Shown piece by piece: positions 16,627 to 25,450 of a stretch of DNA of 64,000 bases. The notes under the pieces were generated by a model. The model did not search any database and was not told where the DNA came from. It saw nothing but the letters and a program-made list of their open reading frames with translations. Source of the stretch: RGIG6919 sp045531905 (GTDB taxonomy: Bacteria; Bacillota; Clostridia; Lachnospirales; Lachnospiraceae); NCBI GenBank assembly GCA_045531905.1, contig JAZSEY010000003.1, forward strand, positions 124,001-188,000. Reading direction: 5' to 3'. How positions within the stretch are numbered: the first letter of the stretch is position 1; the number at the start of each line of letters is the position of its first letter. The position numbers and the translations under genes were made by a program.

Positions 16627-19425
16627 TTAGTATCCTGCATACTGGCTGGTTGTAAATGAAAATAATCCATTCTCTGTCAAACCATCTGCCGGTAGCATTG
16701 GATTTATCTGATATGTAATATCTGCTTTGAGATAAGTATATGCACTATTCAAATCAAATGTATGACTATTCTTGTGCTGTTTTGCAGCCTCCATCTGAAT
16801 AATATTTGCTACTCTCTTCATATACACATCATCTGTTACCTTTGTAATTAATAAAATTAGCAAATGCTCTGTATATGAGACTGATAACAGGTCTTTTCTT
16901 TCCTTCTTTTCGTCATCGTCGTCATCATCGTCATCGTCGTCATCGTCGTCATCATCGTCATCATCGTCGTCATCGTCGTCATCATCGTCATCATCGTCGT
17001 CATCGTCGTCATCATCGTCATCGTCGTCATCGTCGTCATCATCGTCATCATCGTCATCATCGTCGTCATCGTCGTCATCATCGTCATCATCGTCGTCATC
17101 GTCGTCATCATCGTCATCATCGTCGTCATCGTCGTCATCATCGTCGTCATCGTCGTCATCATCATCATCGTCATCGTCGTCATCATCGTCGTCATCATCG
17201 TCATCATCATCGTCATCATCGTCATCGTCGTAGTCGTCGATAGTTTCTTCAAGTTTATCCTGTAAATTTGTTTCCAAATCAATAACCTCCATTAAATCTG
17301 AGATTAAATCTGAAATTCCAGATGGCGATAAATAGATTGTTCCTTTCCATAACGGTTCTGAACCACCATTTGCAAGGATAATGGAATCTATATAGCCCTC
17401 GGCTAATGCGATAATCAATTTTGCCACCCAAGCAAATCCTCCAGCCGGTTTGGTCATTGTTCTTACCTCACCATCCAAAAATACAGGAACGATATCCAAA
17501 GTCACTCTTAGCAGATACAAATTGACAAATGCCGTTGCTTGATTTAGTTTCTCGGACTTAGAGCCTACTAATAAGTATTCCGTTTCTGCTCCATAGAACA
17601 TAGCATCACTACCTGCCGTATCCTTTAACCCTGCCAAAGCCGAAAAACTCTCTGTTGATGCCAGTTTTTTGTATCCCGACTTTCCACTTCCTAACTTATA
17701 AATATCTTCAAATCCATAACCAAATACCCCATCTTCTCCAACCGTGGTTCGATTAGGCATATTATATGTGCCATAGCCATATAAGATAACTCGATCATAA
17801 AAGGCTCCAAGCCCCTCTACAAAACCACCTGCTGTTACCGAATCTCCCAAAATATCTATCAATGTTCCTACAGTCTGCGTAATCGATAACACCAAGGCTT
17901 TCAAGAAATTCACAACCGTTTCAACAAATTCAATCACTGCTTCAATCGCTGCAATCAAATCCAAAGAACCTTCACTAAATGACTCCGAAAAATCTTCACA
18001 CGCTTCGGTAAAACTAGCAATGGAATCAATCAAATCTAATGCCGCCTTTTGGTCTTCCGTCATTGCTACATCTGTATGCAAAGACGCTACGCTTATATTT
18101 GCCGCTAAAGCTTGATCATATGCCCCCTGCAAATTGAATAACTCTAGCAAGATATCTATCATATCTGTTATGGATGAAGTACCTTCTGCGTCTACTTCTT
18201 CGCTTTCAACTTTTGATTTTAAATTATTAAGCACGTTAATCAAACCTGCATCAATTCCACCAATTGTAAGGGGACCATAATTTAATTTCACAGTTGCATC
18301 TGTCCAAGTACTTTTAATTGTAGTCTTGTCAATTTTGTCTAACTTACCAATCTGCTCATCTAATGCATTCATATCTTTTTGCAGGCTATCCTTCATATCC
18401 TGACTAAAATATGCAGATATTGTAGCCAAATCCTCTTCAATTAACTCCTCAACAATCTCGAGACCCATACCTAATCCCGTCTCACCTTCTTCAATAGACT
18501 CTGCCGCATCTAATAAAGCTGGCAAATCCTCCAGTAGCGTTCCCACATCTGTTTGCATGGTCTCTATAGCCTTTTTTAAGTCTTCCGCTGCAGTTTTATA
18601 CGCAGAAACTTTTTCACTTACTGTCTCATAAGCATCCTTAACTTCTTTCACATCGTATTCTGCATCCTCTGCTGCATCAGCCGATAAACCCGCAATTGCC
18701 TCCTTCAACACTTTGATATAATCCTCGTCTTCTGGATCTGACGTATATATTTCTTTTTCCATATTGGAGTAGGCAGTATTATAATCACTAAGTTCAGTCG
18801 TATATGTATTATAGTGCGTAACTAATAGCAAACAAGTCTTATATACATTTGTAAATGATTCTAAAAAATCAACTACTTCCTTAGTCTCTTCTGCCTGTTC
18901 TCCCAAATCTTCCGCAAATTCAGTAATTTCTCCCAGCTCCTCTATTAATCCCTCAATATCAAATCCTTTGTAAATGGTCTCAATCGGTACAGCCAATTCC
19001 CCCACCTCTGTAATTTGTTGTTTTAAAATATTTAAATCAGATAACGCAAACTCACCACTAACAGTACCACTTTTATATGTAGCATGATTGCCGATGGTAG
19101 ATGCGTTTGCCTTCATATACTTGTCAAACTGGTCACCAACACTATTCTCCTGATCCATTGCCAAGAGACCAAAACGCTCATCCAAATATGAATCATATCC
19201 TGCCAACGTAGAGTTTGCAGACAAATCAGCCACTTCTTCTACAATCTCCAAAGCATGCTGATATCTGGCGCCTTCAACTAACAGCATTGCAATCGATAAC
19301 AATGGTGTCATCAGTATAGCTAAAAATAAAGAGATTACACCCTTTGTACCATTAATATATTTATAAAAGCATCGCTTTGCTTTTTTCTTAAATTCTCTGA
19401 TTTTTCTCTTTGTATCTTTATTCAT
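16627..19425 (-). CDS. DUF5702/TadG-like surface protein with a 106-Asp tract
   Basis: 932 residues. A basic start, then KGVISLFLAILMTPLLSIAMLLVEGARYQHALEIVEEVADL, a TadE/TadG-type N-terminal helix, then a long helical, acidic exterior (about 75-725) with segments like those of DUF5702 proteins. Residues 733-838 are 106 consecutive Asp, preceded by Asp-Asp-Tyr, and 94 ordinary residues follow, so the tract is internal and in frame. Such a polyanion could bind Ca2+ or other cations, or cationic surfaces, or act as an extended spacer (inference). It sits between two TadE-like genes. The tract uses only GAC and GAT, and its length probably varies between strains through slippage in steps of three. 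Confidence 0.82.
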   Translation of the reverse strand: MNKDTKRKIREFKKKAKRCFYKYINGTKGVISLFLAILMTPLLSIAMLLVEGARYQHALEIVEEVADLSANSTLAGYDSYLDERFGLLAMDQENSVGDQFDKYMKANASTIGNHATYKSGTVSGEFALSDLNILKQQITEVGELAVPIETIYKGFDIEGLIEELGEITEFAEDLGEQAEETKEVVDFLESFTNVYKTCLLLVTHYNTYTTELSDYNTAYSNMEKEIYTSDPEDEDYIKVLKEAIAGLSADAAEDAEYDVKEVKDAYETVSEKVSAYKTAAEDLKKAIETMQTDVGTLLEDLPALLDAAESIEEGETGLGMGLEIVEELIEEDLATISAYFSQDMKDSLQKDMNALDEQIGKLDKIDKTTIKSTWTDATVKLNYGPLTIGGIDAGLINVLNNLKSKVESEEVDAEGTSSITDMIDILLELFNLQGAYDQALAANISVASLHTDVAMTEDQKAALDLIDSIASFTEACEDFSESFSEGSLDLIAAIEAVIEFVETVVNFLKALVLSITQTVGTLIDILGDSVTAGGFVEGLGAFYDRVILYGYGTYNMPNRTTVGEDGVFGYGFEDIYKLGSGKSGYKKLASTESFSALAGLKDTAGSDAMFYGAETEYLLVGSKSEKLNQATAFVNLYLLRVTLDIVPVFLDGEVRTMTKPAGGFAWVAKLIIALAEGYIDSIILANGGSEPLWKGTIYLSPSGISDLISDLMEVIDLETNLQDKLEETIDDYDDDDDDDDDDDDDDDDDDDDDDDDDDDDDDDDDDDDDDDDDDDDDDDDDDDDDDDDDDDDDDDDDDDDDDDDDDDDDDDDDDDDDDDDDDDDDDDDDDDDDDDDDDEKKERKDLLSVSYTEHLLILLITKVTDDVYMKRVANIIQMEAAKQHKNSHTFDLNSAYTYLKADITYQINPMLPADGLTENGLFSFTTSQYAGY
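16912..17229. repeat. 318-bp trinucleotide tract encoding 106 Asp
   Basis: On the plus strand only GTC and ATC triplets occur for 106 triplets (GAC/GAT on the coding strand). Part of the tract shows a higher-order 30-bp unit, GTC GTC ATC GTC GTC ATC ATC GTC ATC ATC, repeated with small changes, so it grew by both slippage and block duplication. The long open frames in other phases here (Met/Thr- and His/Arg-only) are shadows. Confidence 0.97.
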
Positions 19426-19437
19426 GGCAATCCCCCA

Positions 19438-20073
19438 TTATATGGTAAAAATTTGTGCAAATAGCTTAATGATACTCTCAGCAGCCGACACAATATTGGT
19501 GGCATCCAAAACCTCTGTTACTTTCCCTGTTACATAATCAGTAAATCTTACAGTATTGATATAATGTGACACATCCATACTTTCTATGCAGGTAGATGCA
19601 GTTATTGTTCGTTTTGCGTCCTGTCCCACTATCTCTAGTAATCCTCCCAGAAAAAAAGAATACTCCTGACTCAGTGTAACTATAAAATGTCGTCTACCTA
19701 CGCGATGCACTTCTTCCTCTACTGTCACCTTCAAATCTCCCGCTACAGCAAAAGATGTGGCCTTCAATCTGTCAACTGCTAATTCCTTAATTCGCTTTTC
19801 AGCGGCATTTCTATAAGATAAAGTTCCAAATAAATATCTAAAATGCGGAATATCTTCCACGTCGCTGGTAGATATATCACCATCATGCTCCGCTTCTTTA
19901 AACTTATATACTTGTAATACTTCTTCTGCCACTTCATTCGTTACTATTTCAAAAATAACATGTTGATATAAAAAGAATCCCAGACTAAACATCAGAAAAA
20001 ATACTACGATAACTGCAAATACACAGTACGTAGACTCAATCATAACTTCTCCTCTTTCATCTTTAAATCGCAT
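19438..20073 (-). CDS. TadE-like pseudopilin
   Basis: 211 residues. The start RFKDERGEVMIESTYCVFAV then VIVVFFLMFSLGFFLYQ is a TadE-type leader, with G-EVMIE before a membrane helix. The exterior (about 45-185) is alpha/beta without known motifs and ends in a short hydrophobic helix (IIKLFAQIFTI). It begins 29 bp after the WG/TPR protein and ends 12 bp before the poly-Asp gene, inside the Tad operon. A minor-pilin or tip role is inferred from the leader and context. Confidence 0.8.
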   Translation of the reverse strand: MRFKDERGEVMIESTYCVFAVIVVFFLMFSLGFFLYQHVIFEIVTNEVAEEVLQVYKFKEAEHDGDISTSDVEDIPHFRYLFGTLSYRNAAEKRIKELAVDRLKATSFAVAGDLKVTVEEEVHRVGRRHFIVTLSQEYSFFLGGLLEIVGQDAKRTITASTCIESMDVSHYINTVRFTDYVTGKVTEVLDATNIVSAAESIIKLFAQIFTI

Positions 20074-20102
20074 CTCGCATCATCCCCCATCAAATTAAAG
20101 CT

Positions 20103-21431
20103 CTATTTCACGCGTCTAAAAATCAGTTGCCACAAATTTTCTTCTGTCTGTATCATACAGCTTCCTTCTTCTGTAAAGTATTCTGCACCTAGGAAAGTAT
20201 GATCAATTACCAACTTACCATCTTCATTAATAAATCCCCATTTACTACCATCAAAAACTGCTGCTAACCCATTAGAAAAACTCTTTGCTCCAGCATATGT
20301 TGGTGCAATCACCTCATTACCTTCCAAATCCACATATCCCCATTTCCCATCACGACAAAATGCAATTAGGCCATCCTCAGTAACTATATCTATGTCAGAG
20401 GCAACAAAGTCACCTATTACTTCCTCTGCATCATTGTATAAACGATATTCATTCCCAAGCTTTGCTGCCATCACACCACCTGTCATATACTTCCCTTCCT
20501 GATTTAACACAATATCTGTATACTCAGCAGTTGATGTTTTCGCACCCTCTTGATTGATTAAATACCACTTACTACCGTCTTGAACAGCCGCCTTTCCATC
20601 TTGGAAAGCACCGGCATATGTATAATCACCAAACTTTTTATCTCCTAAGGAATCATAATATGCATACTTATCTCCATTTTGTACTCCAATCAACTCCTCG
20701 CTAAAAATACCTGAAGCAGTTGGAACAAAGCTGAAAAAGCCATATATCACTCCCATATCATCAACCAATCTTGTTTTTGTTCCATCATAAATCAAACGCT
20801 TACCATCATCGCCCACTCCTGATGCAAAGGATACTCCATCCGTAGAAAACTCTGAATCCGAACCATCAGCTAAAACATACTTAATCGCGCTATCATCCTG
20901 CACAACAAATTGCCCGTCACTATATCCTAAATAATTTATATACGATATCCAATCCGGTTCATACGCATATTTAACCTCTAGATACAACTTCTGCACTTTA
21001 TCCGATGCCGAACCGGTCGCAACAGCTTTTTCCAAATTTCTGTATGCATCACTATAATTATCATCCTTCAAATACAAATCAGTTAATAATGTGATAAAAC
21101 TCTCATTTTCTTTATACGCAGAAAAAGCTGCCTCTACGGCATCAGTATAATCATAAAGTAACTCTGCATCCTCTGCGTAACGCAATTTGTATAACTGTAA
21201 CAAACGAGTCCAGTTTTCCTCGCTTCCATTAAAGCTAATAGCATCCTCGTATTCTACTATTGCAAGCTGATATAACCCTCTACTTGCATAATCTTCACCT
21301 GTAGCTATGTGGTTTTTGTATGCTTTTTCCTTCTCTGTGTCACCACCAAACAGGACTCTTCCCCATCCGGCAATCAACAATACTACCATTACGATTAAAA
21401 CAATTATTCTTGTCTGTTTCACTTTACTCAC
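20103..21431 (-). CDS. Membrane-anchored TPR and WG-repeat protein
   Basis: 442 residues. One N-terminal membrane span (about 8-27, IIVLIVMVVLLIAGWGRVLF), then a TPR-like helical part (about 35-160, GLYQLAIVEYEDAISF), then WG (KWG) repeats to the end, for example KWYLINQEGAK, KWGYVDLEGNEVIAPTYAGAKSFSNGLAAV and KWGFINEDGKLVIDHTF. WG repeats form beta-propeller-like binding surfaces with no known enzyme activity. Placed between the prepilin peptidase and the TadE-like genes, it may serve as an assembly or periplasm-like docking factor for the pilus (inference). Such a gene is not part of the classic tad set. Confidence 0.8.
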   Translation of the reverse strand: MSKVKQTRIIVLIVMVVLLIAGWGRVLFGGDTEKEKAYKNHIATGEDYASRGLYQLAIVEYEDAISFNGSEENWTRLLQLYKLRYAEDAELLYDYTDAVEAAFSAYKENESFITLLTDLYLKDDNYSDAYRNLEKAVATGSASDKVQKLYLEVKYAYEPDWISYINYLGYSDGQFVVQDDSAIKYVLADGSDSEFSTDGVSFASGVGDDGKRLIYDGTKTRLVDDMGVIYGFFSFVPTASGIFSEELIGVQNGDKYAYYDSLGDKKFGDYTYAGAFQDGKAAVQDGSKWYLINQEGAKTSTAEYTDIVLNQEGKYMTGGVMAAKLGNEYRLYNDAEEVIGDFVASDIDIVTEDGLIAFCRDGKWGYVDLEGNEVIAPTYAGAKSFSNGLAAVFDGSKWGFINEDGKLVIDHTFLGAEYFTEEGSCMIQTEENLWQLIFRRVK

Positions 21432-21438
21432 TCTTTCC

Positions 21439-22188
21439 CTATATCCTAGCCAATATCAATGCGATTCCATATCCAATCCATATAAATGGACCAAGTGGCA
21501 TGGTATCCTTCATAGTTTTCTTTTTGCAAAGCAATAAAACCGTTGAAACAACCATGCACGTAAAAAAGGCGAAAAACAACGTATAGCATACCGCTGTCAA
21601 GCCACCCATAAATCCAATAGCAGACAATAGCTTCACATCACCTAAGCCAATGCCTCCACCTGTTATTTTATATACTATCAGTAGTAGAATCAGACTAATT
21701 AACATTGCCAAAACACTGCTTTTAAAATCATTTCCTACACTGTGTTTTTCAAAAGTCGTTCCATATATTAGTACAATACATTTTCCAATCAACAAGATCA
21801 TTGGAAACATATTGGGTATTCTCTTGAATGCTAAATCCGTAACAAACGCTGCCGATAATATCGCAAATATTATCGTCATCTCTATCAATGCAATAGTTGT
21901 TTTAGTATTCCAGTATGCAAAAAAACCACATACCAATCCAAACACTACCCCCATCCCCACAAGGGCAACCACTTTTCTCTTCTGCTGACACCACGTAGGA
22001 ATTTTTATCTCTTTGATATTCTCACTAAATGATGCATCCTCACCTACAAACTCCTCTACTCCATTTGACGGCAAGGCAATTGCCGTCTTTTGCAGTCTTG
22101 CATGAATAACCGGCAAATAATATTTAATTGTCACATACATACTGGCAAATGCCAGACAGCCCCACAAAAAACTGCAAAAAAACGACAT
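21439..22188 (-). CDS. A24 prepilin peptidase (TadV/CpaA-like)
   Basis: 249 residues with about six membrane spans. The two catalytic aspartates of A24 peptidases are visible: Asp118 in FVTDLAFKRIPN, and Asp184 in GLGDVKLLSAIG, the GxGD motif. It should cut the leader peptides of the Flp pilin and TadE-like pseudopilins at the inner face of the membrane. As usual for TadV-type enzymes it lacks the methyltransferase domain and its zinc cysteines. It follows the pilin gene by 22 bp. The first 65 residues, with a soluble acidic stretch, are longer than in the smallest homologues. Confidence 0.9.
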   Translation of the reverse strand: MSFFCSFLWGCLAFASMYVTIKYYLPVIHARLQKTAIALPSNGVEEFVGEDASFSENIKEIKIPTWCQQKRKVVALVGMGVVFGLVCGFFAYWNTKTTIALIEMTIIFAILSAAFVTDLAFKRIPNMFPMILLIGKCIVLIYGTTFEKHSVGNDFKSSVLAMLISLILLLIVYKITGGGIGLGDVKLLSAIGFMGGLTAVCYTLFFAFFTCMVVSTVLLLCKKKTMKDTMPLGPFIWIGYGIALILARI

Positions 22189-22210
22189 CGCTATTACCTC
22201 ACTGGATCTT

Positions 22211-22438
22211 CTACTTAAAAGACGTAAAACTAGTTAAGAAATTATCTAATGCTGTCTTAACCGCCGTTTTAATACTGGAACCAAATCCCATAAACACTCC
22301 GGCAAGCACAACTACTACACCCAAGATAATTAAGATAGAAATAAAGTTTGTGTCACCTCTCTCTTCACTCATAAACTTTTCAAGTGAAGCAGATGCCTTT
22401 AAACAAAGTAATGATACTAAGCTGTCTAAACCTCTCAT
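22211..22438 (-). CDS. flp: Flp-type IVb pilin
   Basis: 75 residues. A leader and helix, KFMSEERGDTNFISILIILG then VVVVLAGVFMGFGSS, show the Flp pattern: cleavage after a Gly, then a hydrophobic helix with an acidic or polar start. The tail (IKTAVKTALDNFLTSF) is short, as in Flp1 pilins, which are about 50-80 residues. It should be the major subunit of the filament. The gene lies between tadC and the prepilin peptidase, the place expected in a tad locus. GGAGG precedes the ATG. The 25 or so residues before the leader are longer than in proteobacterial Flp but common in Clostridia. Confidence 0.8.
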   Translation of the reverse strand: MRGLDSLVSLLCLKASASLEKFMSEERGDTNFISILIILGVVVVLAGVFMGFGSSIKTAVKTALDNFLTSFTSFK

Positions 22439-22466
22439 GATTTTTATCCTCCCTTCTTAGTTTTTA

Positions 22467-23330
22467 TCAAAACAGCGAGCCCGCAAAGGCTGCCGTAACG
22501 ACTATGATAATTACACCTGCAAATATTAGTACAATAGGAAGCAGTAGCTTTGTCGCTGCCTGCTCACCCTTTTGAAGCATTCGCTGTCTTTTATTATTCC
22601 AAAGCTCTGACGACTGCTGTGTTAGAAAAAATCCTAACTCGCCACCACCCTTTTCCATACTCTGCAACAAAGCACTGGCAAACTTTTTGATATCATTAGA
22701 ATTCGTATTCTTCGCAAATTCTACAATGGCATCACCATCTGACATACCATTATTCATGTCATCGCCAGCCGCACGCATCAACTCGTAAAAAGGTCCTTCA
22801 CCATTATCTGCAATTGTCTGCCACGCTTCCTTCAATACCATTCCAGAATTAACTAATATCGCCATTGTAGAAACAATCTCAGGAAATTCTTCCTCACATG
22901 CCTGTGTTCGTGTGTTTATCTTGCTCTGCATGTCCTGCATAAAAAACACATATGTTACCACTGCCATTACAATTCCCAGCATTATGCAAAATGTCGCCAT
23001 GTCATAAAATAACGCTGCCAAGACAAATGCAACCGTAAGGAAAAAATGTACAAATGTAATTATTTGTGCCCATACCACATTTGCATAATATTCTGCATAA
23101 TGAGGTTCATACAAAATTCCCGCATCTTTTTTTAGATTGTTTGCTTTCTCTCCACGAAGCTTAAAGACGCCTATTTGCGCCCATGAAAAACCAACTACAT
23201 ACAAGCTATGAAGAGGGAAAGCTTCATCATCTAAATTATCTACCGCTGATGCATATTGTTCACCTCGTAGCAAATGCATAATAAATGTTAATGTTAGAAT
23301 TGTAGCAATTCCTATAATTATGTACTCCAT
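22467..23330 (-). CDS. tadC: TadC-like type II secretion/pilus platform protein
   Basis: 287 residues with an N-terminal span, a helical pair near 105-140 and C-terminal spans (LLLPIVLIFAGVIIIVVTAAFAG). The cytosolic middle has the T2SF fold signature: EEFPEIVSTMAILVNSGMVLKEAW, and near the end GGGELGFFLTQQSSELWNNKRQR. TadB/TadC-type proteins form the inner-membrane platform that the ATPase drives to add or remove pilin subunits. It starts 3 bp after tadB and ends 28 bp before the pilin gene. Order and size fit TadC. Confidence 0.88.
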   Translation of the reverse strand: MEYIIIGIATILTLTFIMHLLRGEQYASAVDNLDDEAFPLHSLYVVGFSWAQIGVFKLRGEKANNLKKDAGILYEPHYAEYYANVVWAQIITFVHFFLTVAFVLAALFYDMATFCIMLGIVMAVVTYVFFMQDMQSKINTRTQACEEEFPEIVSTMAILVNSGMVLKEAWQTIADNGEGPFYELMRAAGDDMNNGMSDGDAIVEFAKNTNSNDIKKFASALLQSMEKGGGELGFFLTQQSSELWNNKRQRMLQKGEQAATKLLLPIVLIFAGVIIIVVTAAFAGSLF

Positions 23331-23333
23331 AAT

Positions 23334-24179
23334 TTACCCCTTTATATCCATAATCTTTTCACCAAGCTTGTATGCACCAAAAAAGATACCTATTGCTATC
23401 GTCATAGCAAGCACTCCGATAGGTGTCGCAAAGCTTGCCGCAAATTCACTACTCATTACACGCATCATAACTACCATGAGTACTGGAATTACCATCATCG
23501 CCATAAACTGTGTCTTATTTGATGTAATCGCCGTTTCAATTTCTTCTGAAATTTCAATTTTTTCGGTTATAATAGAATTTGTTCTTCGCACAATTTCTTT
23601 CATGTTACCACCGGCTCTATAACAGATAGAAAATACCTTAGCAAAATTGTCTACATCTATGATTTCACTTCGACGACCAAAATCAGCCAACATATCCTCT
23701 AACTGGATGTTGTTTTTCATACCTGCTACCATCTCATTCACTTCTGCAACAATATAGGAATCCTTTGTATACTGATTTTCCAAATCAGAAATAGAATTGG
23801 ACAAGGATTCAGACATATTCATGCCACTGGAAAGCGATGTAGCTAATGCTTCCAAAAAGCTTCTAAACTGCTTTGTAAGCTCAGTTTTTCGTTTTGCTCT
23901 CAATTGTTCTCTTCGGATTGGCATAAAGATTTTCACAACAATTGCGCCAATAACTACAAATAAGATAAAATTACAAATACTTGTTGCAGTAGTAGCATAA
24001 CCCTCAGAATCCTTAAACTGTCCGCCATAAAATACCAATCCTATAGCTCCTCCCACTACAAATATAATCAATGCATTTATTAACCACTCCTGTTTGCTCA
24101 TCTTATACACCTTATAATTCAGCATTGGAGTATTTAGCGCCGATGGAACATACTCTGGTGCTTCAACTTTTTTTGCCAT
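23334..24179 (-). CDS. tadB: TadB-like pilus platform protein
   Basis: 281 residues with membrane spans near 33-52, 66-85 and two at the C-terminus (MAMMVIPVLMVVMM, GVLAMTIAIGIFFGA). The T2SF domain includes RSFLEALATSLSSGMNMSESLSNS and ICYRAGGNMKEIVRRTNSIITEKIEISEEIET, typical of TadB. With TadC it makes the platform under the filament. It lies 14 bp after the ATPase gene and 3 bp before tadC. The N-terminal 30 residues are soluble and may touch the ATPase. Confidence 0.88.
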   Translation of the reverse strand: MAKKVEAPEYVPSALNTPMLNYKVYKMSKQEWLINALIIFVVGGAIGLVFYGGQFKDSEGYATTATSICNFILFVVIGAIVVKIFMPIRREQLRAKRKTELTKQFRSFLEALATSLSSGMNMSESLSNSISDLENQYTKDSYIVAEVNEMVAGMKNNIQLEDMLADFGRRSEIIDVDNFAKVFSICYRAGGNMKEIVRRTNSIITEKIEISEEIETAITSNKTQFMAMMVIPVLMVVMMRVMSSEFAASFATPIGVLAMTIAIGIFFGAYKLGEKIMDIKG

Positions 24180-24193
24180 GTTGGTAATCTCCT

Positions 24194-25432
24194 TTATATC
24201 TCTTTCTTAACACCCGCTAATTTCAATTTGAAATCATTTTGTAATTTGTTTTGTGTTCGATTTAGTGAACCCGATACCTTTTCTAAGGTACTATTTTCAT
24301 CCTCCTCAAATACATACAATGGATTCAATATAATCTTGCCATTTTCGTATCCAACAATCTCCGTGATCTCCATAGTCTTTCTGGACTTATCGCGCAATCG
24401 TGACAAATGAATAATAATATCAACTGCTGATGCTATCTGCTGTCTAATCGCCTCCAAAGGCAAGCCCGCCGCACCTTGTAACACCATAGTTTCCAGGCGG
24501 CTAAGCATATCCTGCGTTGAGTTGGCATGTCCAGTAGATAATGAGCCATCATGACCTGTATTCATTGCCTGTAACATATCTAACGCCTCACCACCACGAA
24601 CCTCACCAACAACAATACGCTCTGGTCTCATACGCAATGATGACTTAATCAAATCACGAATCGTAATCTCACCAGAACCGGAAGTATTGGCATTACGCGT
24701 TTCAAGGCTCACCAAATTGTCAACACCAACAATCTGAAGTTCAGCCGAGTCCTCAATGGTAATAACACGTTCATCATGCGGAATATAGTTGGAAAGTGCA
24801 TTTAAAAATGTGGTTTTTCCAGAACCCGTACCACCACTAATGAAAATGTTATACTTTGCCTTAACTAACAGCTCCAAATTATCTGCAATATCCTGTGTAA
24901 TAGATCCATATTTTATCAATTTTTCTATGGTCATAGGTTCCTTAGAGAACTTTCTTATCGTAAGTGTCGGACCACAAAGAGCAATCGGTGGCAACACTAC
25001 ATTTACACGGGAACCATCCGGTAATCTGGTATCACATATCGGATTCGCCTGATTAACCTCTCGTCCTGCCAAACCTACAATTCGCTGTATTACATCCTCC
25101 AGTCGCTTCTGACTCTCAAACTTCTTATCCATCTTAAACAGTCGACCACTTTGCTCAATAAACACATTATCCGGACCATTTATCATAACCTCAGTGATGG
25201 TATCATCTGAAATAATGCTATCCAACAGACCAAAGCCTCGAATAGAACTGTACACCTGTCGAACAATAGACACCCTCTGTTCAATGGAACAATAATGTCC
25301 TCCAATTCTATTCTGAACAATGCTCTCAATCTGTTCTTCTAAATCCTCATCACTAATCGTACTTAGTGGCAAATTCTCAGACACATATTGTTTTAATTCC
25401 GCAACTATTTCCTGTTCTAAATCGTATTCCAT
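24194..25432 (-). CDS. tadA: TadA/CpaF secretion ATPase
   Basis: 412 residues. N-terminal helical domain (1-100) with GFGLLDSIISDDTITEVMINGP, typical of CpaF/TadA. The RecA-like domain carries Walker A GGTGSGKTT (200-208), an Asp box around TIEDSAELQI, Walker B RIVVGEVRG with Glu277, and a His box GHDGSLSTGHANS. All catalytic residues are present, so it should hydrolyse ATP to power pilus assembly or secretion as a hexamer on the inner face of the membrane. It follows tadZ by 18 bp. This family is the most reliable marker of a Tad system. Confidence 0.95.
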   Translation of the reverse strand: MEYDLEQEIVAELKQYVSENLPLSTISDEDLEEQIESIVQNRIGGHYCSIEQRVSIVRQVYSSIRGFGLLDSIISDDTITEVMINGPDNVFIEQSGRLFKMDKKFESQKRLEDVIQRIVGLAGREVNQANPICDTRLPDGSRVNVVLPPIALCGPTLTIRKFSKEPMTIEKLIKYGSITQDIADNLELLVKAKYNIFISGGTGSGKTTFLNALSNYIPHDERVITIEDSAELQIVGVDNLVSLETRNANTSGSGEITIRDLIKSSLRMRPERIVVGEVRGGEALDMLQAMNTGHDGSLSTGHANSTQDMLSRLETMVLQGAAGLPLEAIRQQIASAVDIIIHLSRLRDKSRKTMEITEIVGYENGKIILNPLYVFEEDENSTLEKVSGSLNRTQNKLQNDFKLKLAGVKKEI

Positions 25433-25450
25433 ATCTTTATTGCCTCCGCA

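Noticed and set aside
16912..17229. CRISPR-like array
   Set aside because: The repeats are triplets in a coding frame without spacers. No CRISPR array or cas gene was seen anywhere in the window.
16857..17282. Long open frames made of Met/Thr (minus) and His/Arg (plus) across the Asp tract
   Set aside because: They are the other reading phases of the GAC/GAT repeat and have no ribosome binding site or ordinary sequence.
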